Shown here piece by piece: positions 35,910 through 46,284 of a stretch of 64,000 bases of DNA (positions within the stretch are counted from its first letter, which is position 1; every line of letters begins with the position of its first letter). The notes under the pieces are model-generated. The model did not search any database. It saw only the letters and a program-made list of their open reading frames with translations, and had not been told where the DNA came from. The position numbers were made by a program, and so were the translations under genes. The stretch comes from Blasia pusilla (lineage: Eukaryota; Marchantiophyta; Marchantiopsida; Blasiales). The DNA lies in assembly GCA_050084515.1 (NCBI GenBank), contig CM114272.1, forward strand, positions 29,760,001 to 29,824,000, in the 5' to 3' direction.

Positions 35910-36460
35910 TGTCGTGCGCCTACTCTCCTTGAACGTCAATCTTAGTGTTGCGGAAGCGTACGTTCAGTAGGACACGCTCTCATCGCCAACCTGCATCCAA
36001 ACACACTCATGTTAGTCTAGCTTTGGGTCAAGCGACCTTCCAACCCACCGAGTCCTCAACTCGGCACCTCATCAAGCTCAACCTTCCCTCATTCCTAGGT
36101 TTCCTACACGGACAACCCATCCGAGACTTGGGACAGACTTTTTGGTTAGTCCAAGCACTTGAAATGGCGTTTGCTCGCCTAACGATCCCAACTGTCCAAT
36201 GGTTGTCGCATGAGCCCCTAACCAGAACTCAACAATATGAGTCGCAAGCTGGAATCCAATAGGGATCTCCGAAATCCCTCTATTGAACTTGGTTTGGGTT
36301 TGGAGCCCAACACCAAACTCACGATCCGTTCCGTGCCCTTGGGTCGCCCCGCGGCACACCCAAAGTGGGGTTTGAGTACCATGCACTCTTGGAGACCTTC
36401 CCCCTAGCTTGGTAGTTCTTATGGGAAACTCCGAGGTCCCCCTACCTTTGGGGAGGGAGA
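35910..36460 (-). mobile_element. LTR fragment, inverted relative to the solo LTR
   Basis: From TGTCGTGCGCC at 35910 rightwards, the reverse complement matches the last about 550 bp of the solo LTR at 31573-32574 (GTGTTGCGGAAGCG, GACTTGGGACAGACTTT, CCCCGCGGC and ACCCAAAGTGGGGTTTGAGTA boxes). It stops near 36460, where the GA-rich block begins, so its 5' half is missing. It truncates the gene copy A at its 5' exon. Confidence 0.8.
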
Positions 36461-36465
36461 TGGTA

Positions 36466-36645
36466 TTCTGGCAGGAGAGGAAAGAGAGGAGAGGAAGAGA
36501 GTAGAGTCTCTCTTAAAAAAAAAGGGTAGAATCCGCCTCCTCTCTTCAAAAATTTTGGACATATTTGAAATTTTGTTTGCTTTAAAATACAAGAAATCTT
36601 TAGAAGAGAGTAGCAAGTGGACCACATTCAGGCCTAAAGTAACTT
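36466..36645 (+). repeat. GA-rich repeat block, copy 2
   Basis: Direct counterpart of 29708-29905 (GGAGAGGAAGAGAGTAGAG, TCTCTCTT, an A-run, CTCTCTTCAAAA, TACAAGAAATCTTTAGAAG). Confidence 0.7.
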
Positions 36646-36649
36646 CCTT

Positions 36650-37770
36650 TTTCGAGGGGGCAAAAAACAAGGGGACATCATAAGACCACTACAAACATTC
36701 TTCCATCACTCTCCATTTGAGCTAAGTTTCTTCACATTGCCTGTCTCACTCTACAGTAAGTTGTGCCCAGGGGTATTTTTAACTACTCTAACTATGGTCT
36801 CAATAGATTGCGGTGCCCTTCAAGGTTTAACTTCTCGGAATATATGGTTGACATTATGGATTGACATCTCTTCTTGCAAAAGGCAGAAAATACTCCTCAA
36901 TAAGGGGCAAAAGAAAGGCAAAAGGAAATGCCTTTAAATGATTGTTGACTCTTCTTGTAGAAGGCATCAATACTCATCCATAAGGGGGTTTTCCACAACA
37001 CAACAAATTGCTCATCACTCATGGTAGCCTTAGACTTTCATTACATCCTTTGATGATGTGGGCTCTTGAATAGGTGCACAAAGTATACCATGGGTTGCTG
37101 TGCGTTTGACAACTTGGTTTCACCGTTCTCTCTGCCATTGAGAAATGTGAACATACAAGACGACAATTGAACCGAAAGATTGATAGCTCTCTAGAGTAAA
37201 GAGGAACTAATAAAAAAAAAATGTGATCAGAAGAGACAAAAATTGAAGCAAAAGATATTTAGCTGTTAGGAGTAAAGAGGAACTGACGTACCGATGTCCC
37301 TTCATTCAGATCCTCAATATGAGAATCCGAGATGCTGCACCCCTCCCAACCTGTCGGAATTCAACACGTTATAACTCTTGCAACCCGTCAGAATCGGATG
37401 GGTTGCACCCCTTGCAAGCAAGCTCATCATAACAAAAGAAGGATTCTGAGAAGTGATTCCATTATGCCCTCCACCCCATGAGAATCCAATAGGTTGGGAA
37501 TCCCAAATAGAAATCCGACAGGTAGTAGGAATCCAACACGTCTCAGAGAAGAGAAGAAGCCTACGACTGGTTTGACGATAATATGGGAACGAGCCAAAAG
37601 TGAAGAAGCCGGCAAGAATGCTTCAAAAGTTGGACTAACAAGGAAAGAGTCCGATCACTCAAGCAGCCAACCTGTCGGAATCCGACAGGTTGCCTGAAAG
37701 TGGTTAAAATATTGTGAGAAGTTGCAACCTATCAGAATCTGAGGGGTTGCAAAATAAACAGTCTAAGTAG
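36650..37770. other. no supported gene; three to four palindromes at the right end
   Basis: Mixed sequence. Palindromes lie near 37380 (GCAACCCGTCAGAATCGGATGGGTTGC), 37668 and 37720. The tail from about 37750 aligns with 31400-31570 of the other unit. Confidence 0.45.
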
Positions 37771-37849
37771 ATAGACCAACACAATCGACAAGACAAAAAA
37801 ATATATTCAGCAAACTTTTACAAACACCATCATGGATCGAAAAATTCTT

Positions 37850-40800
37850 GTCCTTTATTACATCCGAGGAAAGCTCGGAAATGTATATTTGATCTAGTCT
37901 ATGATTTCTTCAGCCTCGTCATCTACAAATTTACTCCTAACTCTCCTAGGTTCCTGTACAAAAGGAATGTCCTGGGATACAAGTGGCTCCTCTGGCCGAT
38001 TGTAGACGGGGATAAAAAATGTTGGGGAATTTGAGAGCCTTGGCCCCCCCTAGGTACACCATAACGGTCCCATGTAACTTGATTTGAGTCCCATTGCCTT
38101 CGTCGGCAGTAAATCTTGTACGCTCTGCAAGGTGACACCCATCCAATATATCAATATGTGCTCTGTCCTTGGAAACCAATAAATCCCTACTCCAAAACGC
38201 TTCAGTCAAGCTGGGTCCTTATGTTCTTTGAACTCACTTGTCATCGTCCGAGAGCTCTTCGAGAATTACTTTCGGCCTTGCCCTCATGATTTTTGGAATA
38301 GTGGAAAGTGACGATGGTGTCACTACCAATGGTGGGTCTGGCACCGGAGCTCTCAGCTTTGGAGGAGAGTTGTATGCTCCAACTAGCATGTCGTAATCTG
38401 AGCTCGATGAGCATTTGCATAAAGGCAGGGGACTTTTCCCTTCCTCCAAGTAAGAGGGTCTTGTCTTGCATGTAAATTCCCGGGGGGGAATTGTATAAAC
38501 TATCTAAGTTGTACCCATTGGAGCATGGATCGACTGGATCCAAGATCTAGAACACCTGGAAGTTGTGCTCGGGCCTTATAAAACAATAAACAAAGGAGTG
38601 GTCCATCTGTAAAGAAGCAGGTTGGAAACATTGTCAGCAAAAAGAAAGAGCTACTTGACCGCTGGTCTACTCTCAATATGGTGACACAATGTGCAACACG
38701 TCCATAGTGCATTCTAGTCCCTGTTGATTACCAACCCATAAGAACTTGGCCTAAAGTCCTAACAGTTGAGCAACCTGTCGGAGTCTGATGGGTTGTTTTA
38801 CGAGTGTAATTGTTTTTTTTGCCATGAGCAACCTGTCGAAAGCCGACAGCTTGCTGGCTTAGAGCAACCCATGGTTGGCTAAGAGCAACCCGTTGCTTTC
38901 CGACGGGTTGCATCACTCTAGAAACACAAGGAAAAGCACAAGTACTTGCAACCCGTCGGATTTCGACGGGTTGCACTCACTCAATGGAGACTTGTGGTGA
39001 ATTTGCAACCCGTCGCTTTTAGACGGATTGCAACGCCGTAGCCACAAGCTCTTGGGATCCAACGGGTTGCATGCAGAGATGCAACCCGTTAGAGCCCGAC
39101 GGATTGAATTTGGATTAAGAGCCCTTACCCGGACTTGACTCGTCGCCGATCGGAGTGGATACTCGTTCTTGATGACCCATGATTGCGCCGTCCTCAACTT
39201 TAGCAACCTCTTCACGCATTGAAGGTTGAAGAGCTCATCCTTGCTCCCTCTAGTCAAGACCAAGAAACAACCCCTGTCACTCAAATAATCGTATGCAAAA
39301 GAAAACAAGTGCGCGATCTGGTCATAGGTAAGAGGGACATTCTAGTCTGGGACAATGTTAGATGGATTGTTGTCCCACAAGCGAAACCCAAAGGGCAAAG
39401 TTGCGATAAGGAGATCCACTACCATCTCCTCGACCACCCCATGGACCGTCCAAGTTTTCGTCCCAACATGGTCAATTTGTCGATGGCGGGTGTCGACTCC
39501 TGGAAACTGAAACTTTGCAGCTCATCCACAAGATTCGTGAAGTGAATGAGGACATTTGTCTTGGTCGTTGTTTCTCTATGTCTTCCAAAGGATGATGGAG
39601 TGTATTCCACATCCTTATCTGATCCTTGGGACGAATTAAGTGCCTCCCGCTTTCGCTTCTCCCGAGTCTGCGGTCGGCTTGTGGGGGTCTCTGTTACCTC
39701 AAACTCGACTGGAGTTTTCTTGGCGGAGGACCTAGTCCAGCCCTCTCGCCCCGCTTGCCTTGATGATTTCGCCTCTCGCCTTGAGGTCTCAGCCTCTTTT
39801 CTGGAAGAGTCGGCCTCAAAATTCTTCTATCCCCTCCCCTTTCCTTTCAGACCCGTTGTAGATTTTTCCTTGGCGGTGACTACCTTGGACACCAACTCCG
39901 CTATCTTGAGGGCTTGCTCCTCCGCATCTCCTTCAAAAACATCTTCATACTGCACGAAATTTGGAATGTCGTCCCATCATACACCAGGCGTAGATTTTTC
40001 CGGTTATGCCCTCAGGGTCGTTGAAGTCCAACCAGATTGGGCAATTTTCAACCTCCCAATCGGACATGCCCTATGCAATCTCCATGTCGTACATGGAAAA
40101 TGCCTCTCCATCAGGCAGAGAAGCCCAAAATTGTAAGAATGCAGGTACCTGCATTCTTACAATTGATGAGGTACCTGTACACCATCCGTTGGGCAGCACT
40201 TTGTCGAGATGAATCGGCCGCCTGCTCTTGAAGATCCCCCTTCTTCTTTGCGAAATCCCTTTTTTTGGCCTCAATTTCTTCATCCAGGTCTGCCTGAGGG
40301 AGGATGTGATTCTTGAACATCATCTTGAAGCATGGGTTTTTTGTGGGCTTGTCTCGGATGTCATCAAGCCATAGTTCAAAATCTTCTCCACTCTCGAGGT
40401 TTGCTTCCTCCGGAACTGGCTCTATCTTCTTCAGCTCCCTTGAAGACCCACGAGCATGGACTTCCCAAGAAGCCGCAATGTATCCCAGAATGACCATTCA
40501 CGTAGCCAATGGGAGATCACTGGATCAAAAACTCCCGGAGGATGGTGTGCCGCCCTCTTTTGGGCCTCTGTGCCCTCAAGACTCATTTTCATCAGTTAGA
40601 GTCTCCTAAACTCGGAAATTCCAGACAGTGCAAATCTGTGAACGAGATACTTTCTCGCCGATCCGAACCTGTGGATCTTTGTCTCTCTTCCTCTGGCGCT
40701 TGATTATCGCCTTGAGCTCCTTGTAGAATTCCGGGCCAAGTTTCGCGTTCAGAATGGCAACGTAGCGCTGCATCTTGCTTGCAGTGTACTTCGTAGCTGC

Positions 40801-41112
40801 AGATACTGCAGCTTGGATAAACTTTGCATGTTCAGACGTAGACACGTTCTCCCTTCGCTCCAGTTCCAATGAAGCGTTCTTCTTGGTGGCCTCGATCTTC
40901 GACCAACAAAGGATTGTGACGGCTACATCTTGGGAAATGAAGGTATTTGCCCAAGTCTTCTTTTTAATTTGAGCCCCATTCGCCAGCATCTCATTTTCCA
41001 GAGCGTCGCCCAAGAACCCCTTGTACTCTTCCGGGTGCGTCGTAAGCACTTTTTTCACCATGTCGCAATCCTGGATCCACTGGTGGGTGATGTTCCCCTT
41101 GGATACAATCTT
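37850..41112 (-). pseudogene. multi-exon gene of unknown function, copy B
   Basis: Minus-strand counterpart of copy A. From 41112 down it encodes EEYKGFLGDALENEMLANG, KKKTWANTFISQDVAVTILCW, an extra segment not seen in copy A (YVAILNAKLGPEFYKELKAI), and DFELWLDDIRDKPTKNPCF near 40350. Next come EKK-type charged stretches, and then an exon ending at a GTAAGG donor (39129). After the intron come MDHS-like VRPEHNFQVF and the last exon with DGCHLAERTRFTADEGNGTQ (about 38150). Frameshifts are present in most exons. It has no solo LTR insertion, so the ancestral arrangement can be read from it. An uncertain number of 5' exons lie beyond the long palindrome-filled stretch at 41.1-42.5 kb. Confidence 0.55.
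38607..39128 (-). other. 522-bp intron of copy B carrying six palindromes
   Basis: Donor GTCCGG|GTAAGGGC at 39128 and acceptor CTTCTTTACAG|ATGGACCACTCC at 38607 (minus strand). The same acceptor position is kept in copy A (TTTTTCACAG|ATGGACCACTC). Six palindromes start near 38769, 38828, 38886, 38947, 39004 and 39078. The one at 38947-38975 has perfect 12-bp arms (TGCAACCCGTCG/CGACGGGTTGCA) around 5 bases. Confidence 0.75.
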
Positions 41113-41154
41113 GCATATCCAAACACACGCTAAGAATTATTGCAAGCTACAGGG

Positions 41155-41880
41155 TTCCTGCAACCCGTCGGACTCCAACTAGTCACAATACCTCGTGGTC
41201 GAGATGGTAGTATAGAGAAAAATATTGCAACGCGTCGGGGTCCGATGTGTCGCAACACCTTTTTTTCTCTTACACTTATTGCAACACTCACCCAAATTTT
41301 TAGCGATAATTGCAACCCATCGGAGTCTGACGGATTGCACTCGGATTTGTGATTGTCTGGTTACAACCCGTTGGACTCCGACGGGTTGTAAGATGATTTC
41401 CATTTGGAGACTGGTTTCCGGAAAAAAACTGCACATATCAACCCGTCGGAGTCCGACAGGTTGCGCAATTTTTAGTAAAGCTGGAATTGGATGCCTAAAA
41501 GCAAGCTCTCCTACTCCGACCACCTACCCGTGGGGGCAAATGCAACCCGTCAGAATCCGACGATTTGCTTTCGGCCAAAAACATCCCAAAAATAGCGGAC
41601 ACTCCAACAACTCGTTGGATTCCGACGAGTTGCTTTAAGGCGTCCGATGATTTTTACCACTAGTTTAACAACTCGTTGGAGTCTGACGGTTTGCAGAACA
41701 TATACATCATGCACTCATTTTAACACCCGTCGATGGTGGACTGGTTTCGGTATCCTGGCTTTCTCTGGTGTGCTTGGCCACCCGACTATTTATACTTTTT
41801 GAGCTGTTGAGCTGACCGTTGGATCGCATCGTCGTACCGACGGCAAGGTGTTGGCCGTTATGGAACTTTGGACGTGGGAA
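41155..41880. repeat. palindrome cluster in the presumed next intron of copy B
   Basis: Copies of the GCAACCCGTCGGAnTCCGACGGGTTGC family start near 41160, 41228, 41310, 41365, 41438, 41541, 41607, 41668 and 41725. The stretch follows directly upstream of the exon whose acceptor is near 41112, as in copy A. Confidence 0.8.
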
Positions 41881-42465
41881 CCCGGCCAACCCGACGGTCT
41901 CCGACGGGTTGCACGCTTCCCGCGTCTTGGGGATGTAGGGCGAGTTGCCCAGGAAACTTGTCCGAGACCCATGGGTTGCACGCACCCGTCCTCCTTGGGT
42001 AACAAGCCGAGCTACCCTAGAAACCCGTCGGAGACTGACAGGTTGCACGCCTCCCCCGTCTTGGGGTAACAACGCGAGGTACCCGGTCAACCCGTCCGAG
42101 ACCTGGGGGTTGCACGCCTCCCCCGTCTTGGGATAACAATGCGAGATACCCGCGCAACCCGTCAGAGACCCGGGAGGTTGCACGCTTCCCTCGTCTTGGG
42201 ATAACAAGGCGAGGTACCCGTGAAACCCGTCGGAGGCCGACGGGTTGCACGCTTCCTTCATGTTGGCGTTCCAAGGCAAGGTACCCGCGCAACCCGTTGG
42301 AGGTCGACGGGTTGCACGCTTCCCTCATCTTGGGGTTACAAGGAGAGGTACCCAGGCAACCCGTCGGATACCGACAGGTTGCACGCTTTTCTCTCCCTCG
42401 GGTAACAATGCGACAAAGCAAAGTTCCGAGGCAACCCGTTGCCCTCTGACGGGTTACAAGGTCTA
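41880..42465. repeat. 68-bp array built around the palindrome
   Basis: About eight units of roughly 66-70 bp. Each has CAACCCGTCGGA(G)...(GA)CGGGTTGCACGC followed by TTCC(C/T)TCGTCTTGGG(A/G)T, AACAA(G/T)GCGAG(G/C)TACCC. Palindromes start near 41892, 41955, 42021, 42089, 42157, 42224, 42291, 42359 and 42431. Here the dispersed palindrome has been caught in a tandem expansion together with its flank. Confidence 0.85.
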
Positions 42466-42910
42466 CCCGGAGTTGGACATGTCCCAACATACGGCAAAAC
42501 TGCACTCACGATTTGCAGTTAATTGAATAAGAGAAATCTACGCGAGATGCAAAAGGGAAAGCAAGGTTAGGTACCTTTGGATCGCGTAACAATCCCCAAC
42601 GGGTTGCCGTAGCAAATCCATGCAATGTCTCGTGATTGATGCTAGCAATCTCGACTCAAATCACATTGTTCAGACAAGAAGGGGGTACCAACCCAACGGA
42701 CTTCGACGGGTTGCAACTCGCATTGGGACACTAACAAAAAATGGAACTCCGAGCTTCGCAACCCATGTGTATGAAATTCTCCAACCCATCGGACTCCGAA
42801 AAGTTCCAACAGGATTGAATCCATTCCGTGAGACAATCTCACCTACCAAACAACATCTTGTCAGTCAAATTCTGTCAGGAGAATGTGAGTCACTATTCAC
42901 TATAAATTAA

Positions 42911-42972
42911 ACATTCACATTCACATTCTCATTCTCATTCTCATTCCCATTCTCATTCTTATTCTTAATCTT
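42911..42972. repeat. (TCATTC)n-type microsatellite
   Basis: ACATTCACATTC followed by several TCATTC units, one TCCCATTC variant and TTATTC units. Confidence 0.9.
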
Positions 42973-43059
42973 AGTCTCCTCCCGATGGAATCTTCTAGGA
43001 ATGGATAATTATGTGAAGCTCACTTGTGGCAGTCATCTAGCGGCCCTTCCTCAATAAGA

Positions 43060-44654
43060 AATAGTTCGACCGCAAGCTCGTGAGTCTTTCATACCAGTGG
43101 ATGAAAATTTTCTCTCAGTTCGATTTCTTCTTCAAATTGGAACCATCTTTGTGTCCAAGGATGTTAGGGTGGATGGTACAGAGGACATAATAGGTGAGAC
43201 AGTCAAGCCACTGATTGCGAACCGTAAAGTATAGAATCTCATACCTCTAGAAAATGGTCAATACAGAGTTTACGGCTTGCCTCTGAATTCCTCTGTTTGC
43301 CAAGAAAATGCTCGAGAATTTCCTAGTGCACCATGCTCTATGTTTGCAACTCCGAGCTTAGTAGATCCAACATCGACTCCAACTTCACACGTTCGTAACA
43401 ATGTTGTACTTCCTGAAGACATTCTGGATGTCGTCAACCTTAGTGGATCTATCGGACACCAATCGAGCCCTCTGTCTGCCTACTCGTTCCTCTTGCGAAT
43501 ATCAGGAAATAGTTTGCTATCGTCTCTGCCCTTTAAAATGTTCAAGCACATTCTTGTCGATGAGCTGCCGCCCACGTACGATGGTAATTACATTTTTGAG
43601 TTGCCTCCACTTGCTGCTCTTGCTCAAAAGAAAGATGGAGGACGCTTGAAGGGTATGGACAGAAAGTCTCATTGTCATCGATGGTATAGGCTTCAACGGA
43701 CTAGTGCTTCAATTCCAGATGGTTCTTGGATTGTCTCCCGCCGCCAATGCGTTGGAGCCTTGGAGTGTAGAAGTCTAGCATGCCCGTATCTAGAGCGCAA
43801 CGGGCAGGTCAATACGTTGCAATTCCCCCCTAAGAATGCAGAAACTCCATATGAGGTCGGTGCGACCATACCGCCAAGAGGCCATCGATGTCCTCATTGT
43901 CAAGCATCTCCTTTCTGCGTTGGAGCGTGTCTTGCATAATATTTTTCATTGTCCACGCCTTCAGTTCTACGTCAGATTACACAAGGCTGGCAGTTCATGT
44001 TGGCTCCCACACTCATCCTTTGACCGATGCAATTCAAAGACACATCAAGGAGGATGTGGCAAAGAAAGTGGCTGAGGTCTATAGAAACTCTCTGAGATCA
44101 AATCCCAGAGTGATCAAGTTAACAACAACATCACAAATTTATGAACAATTGCTTGGAATCCTTGGGCAGGGCGAGATCACGGCTATTGAGGAGAAACAAC
44201 TCTGGGAAAATCTTGCATTTCTCGCTGATCCTGAATGCTTCCGGAATTTGCTGCGTCAAATACGGGTACTGGATGGAAAGATGGACGAAATGGATGCCAT
44301 TGCCAGAATCAAGGCCAAATCCAGATTTCCATTCATTCAGAGATGGCAGTTCATGGGCAAGGGAGGCAAAGGATCCAGGTCTTATGTCTTCAAAATGTCA
44401 ACGACATGACCGTCGAGTGGCCTCGATCTTATAGATCGAATGAGGGAAAGAAAGATCTTTACAACAGCTGGGTAAGCTTTGATATTTGCTACAAAGTGCT
44501 GAATGGATGGTTGACCATGGGTGTTGACGTTTATGACCATGTGGAGAAGGGACTCAAAACTATATTTGTGTGTGAAGTAAAAGCAGAAGACGTTGGTAGT
44601 TTGAAGATGTGTTGGTTACTCTTATTGGAGGTGGTGAAGGAAAACCTCCAATAA
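43060..44654 (+). pseudogene. transposase-like protein with Cys/His-rich region, first part
   Basis: An open frame with one stop near 43229 runs from about 43060 (ESFIPVDENFLSVRFLL ... IGTIFVSKDVRVDG) through 43277-43939. It contains a Cys-rich block, RRQCVGALECRSLACPYLE, then GHRCPHCQASPFCVGAC. In the next frame comes HVGSHTHPLTDAIQRHI (43.99-44.03 kb). The C-x-C/H-x-H arrangement resembles the WRKY-GCM1-type fingers found in some MULE transposases; this is a resemblance only. Later pieces (44.23-44.65 kb) read YNSWVSFDICYKVLNGWLTM and GVDVYDHVEKGLKTIFVCEV, which could be a DDE-core region. Several frameshifts separate the parts. The first exon block ends shortly before a palindrome-bearing intron. 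Likely a dead DNA transposon gene; the exact family is not determined. Confidence 0.4.
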
Positions 44655-44658
44655 GAGT
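44618..44658. repeat. perfect 14-bp inverted repeat
   Basis: ACTCTTATTGGAGG at 44618-44631 and CCTCCAATAAGAGT at 44645-44658, separated by 13 bases. It lies at the end of the coding block, just before the palindrome cluster. Confidence 0.9.
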
Positions 44659-44659
44659 G

Positions 44660-45058
44660 ACGGGTTGCCCGAGTGTGCAACTTGTTGGAAACGGATGGGT
44701 TGCCTGAGTGTGCAACCAGTCGGAAACCAACGAGTTGCATCAAGAATGTTGGTGCAACGCGTATACAAGTATGCAACTCGCATGTATGCAAGGCCTGCAA
44801 ATAGTTCGACCCGGATGGGTTTTGAATGACTTGCACTTGGATCTTCCAGCCAGGAGTGGCCAAAGGTTCTTGCAACCCGTCGGAATCAGACGGGTTGCAG
44901 TAGGTGGTTCCTGGGTGTTGCAACACGTCGAGACCCGACCGGTCGCAGAGTCATTCATGGGATGCCTTTGACTTGCAACCCGTCAGGTTCCGACAGGTAG
45001 CTTTTTTCTCTGACTTTGGAGCTATTTTGGTTCCCTTCTCACATTGCCGTCGTTGCAG
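44660..45058 (+). other. probable intron with palindromes
   Basis: Ends at TTGCCGTCGTTGCAG|GGATTGAAC (acceptor at 45058). It carries palindromes near 44679, 44713, 44873 (GCAACCCGTCGGAATCAGACGGGTTGC), 44920 and 44974. The coding stretches on both sides lack them. The donor site is not certain. Confidence 0.5.
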
Positions 45059-46174
45059 GGATTGAACATTCATGAAAATGCCCTCTGCCCTAATACAAGT
45101 GGAGCACAAAGTGTTCATTCCTCCTAGAGATTGTCACAAGCATGCTAAAGAATTTCACTTGTGGAGGCATGCCAAAAAGACCAGGCAAGAGCAATGCTAC
45201 AGTCTGCAACATCCCATATCTTCCTCACAAAAGGCATAACAAAAGGAAGGGGGCCTTCGATCTACGAGCTCTATGTCAAGGCGGTTGTGAGATTGTGTAA
45301 TGAGAAACTCTATGTGGAAGCCTTCAATCGGTGCATAGCAGGAACTCCCCTCGAGCAAGACGTACACATTGGTGGGGATATTTGTGGGCACGTTTCAAGA
45401 CGTCCCATACAGATGGTGGTAGAGCAGTCCGAGCGAGACTCGTGGAGACCAGATAACTGTCTTGACTTCAGGAAGGTGAAGAGGCATCATCGAGGAACAA
45501 ACCCGGTCATTGATTTGGATGAGGAAATCACGCCGCCCAGGTATTCGGAGACCCCAAATTTCTCCCAAATCCATGATGTAGTAACTTCTCCAAAATCAGC
45601 GAATGTTTTATTTCAAAAGCCCTCTATTGTTGGAAGTTCGCAACATCCGGTCGTTGGGGTGGTTCAACAGTTTGGGATTCTGGTCATTGAGGTGGATTGC
45701 AACCTCAAACGGTGGCATATATCTCGGAGCAACCCTGGATGTGGACCCACTTGCAGGGCAGGATCTGATGGCATTAGGAGAGCATGCGACACTTTCCTAA
45801 ATAAGAACTATACAAGGACTGGATGACCACTGCCTGGATTTTGGGGACTCAAAACCTTTGATCGTTTCACGAGGACCAGGGATCAATTGAAGTACTTCTT
45901 TTGCCCAAATGAATCTTGCGCTTTTCGGAAGTCTTATCCGGTTGCCATTGGAGCTCCACGGAATACCCCCATGATTTGGCCCATTTTCGTAGGTACGAAT
46001 TGCACTCAAGACAAAGTGGACAATCTTACAAGTGCCGATTTCAGACTCGTAGACGGAGGAATTTTGGAGCATGTTCGCATTACAGAGACCTTCATATTTC
46101 GTATTCAACCCAAGATTGATGTCAACATGTACCCGAAGAAGGTGGATGATCTCAATTCCACTAATTTTGTTTGA
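45059..46174 (+). pseudogene. transposase-like protein, second part (unknown function)
   Basis: After the acceptor, a frame reads HKVFIPPRDCHKHAKEFHLW (about 45108) and, after a shift, QARAMLQSATSHIFLTKGIT ... IYELYVKAVVRLCNEKLYVEAF (45161-45826). Another piece (45887-46174) has FCPNESCAFRKS and WPIFVGTNCT, a possible Cys-rich motif. No catalytic residues can be assigned. It lies on the same strand and directly after the previous block, so I treat it as the same broken gene. The right end abuts the 3' end of the minus-strand gypsy element at 46285. Confidence 0.35.
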
Positions 46175-46284
46175 GTCTAGAATGGGGTGAAGAGAAACAG
46201 AATGTGCAGGCCAACAGTGGAGAGAGCAAAGCGAATTGCATCAGCTCGGGAGGCAAAAATGGAGATCATCGCCACAAAGGATGT

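Noticed and set aside
31573-36460. a DNA transposon bounded by the two inverted LTR-like copies as terminal inverted repeats
   Set aside because: The left copy is a complete TG...CA unit with its own CTCAT duplication and an empty site in the sister unit; the right copy is a truncated fragment. They are independent insertions.
30480-42465. CRISPR-like array of palindromic repeats
   Set aside because: Spacing is irregular, repeats are diverged, there are no cas genes and the context is intron-containing eukaryotic DNA.
44873-44899. palindromes as rho-independent-type terminators
   Set aside because: The context is eukaryotic, they recur many times inside introns, and no T-run follows them.
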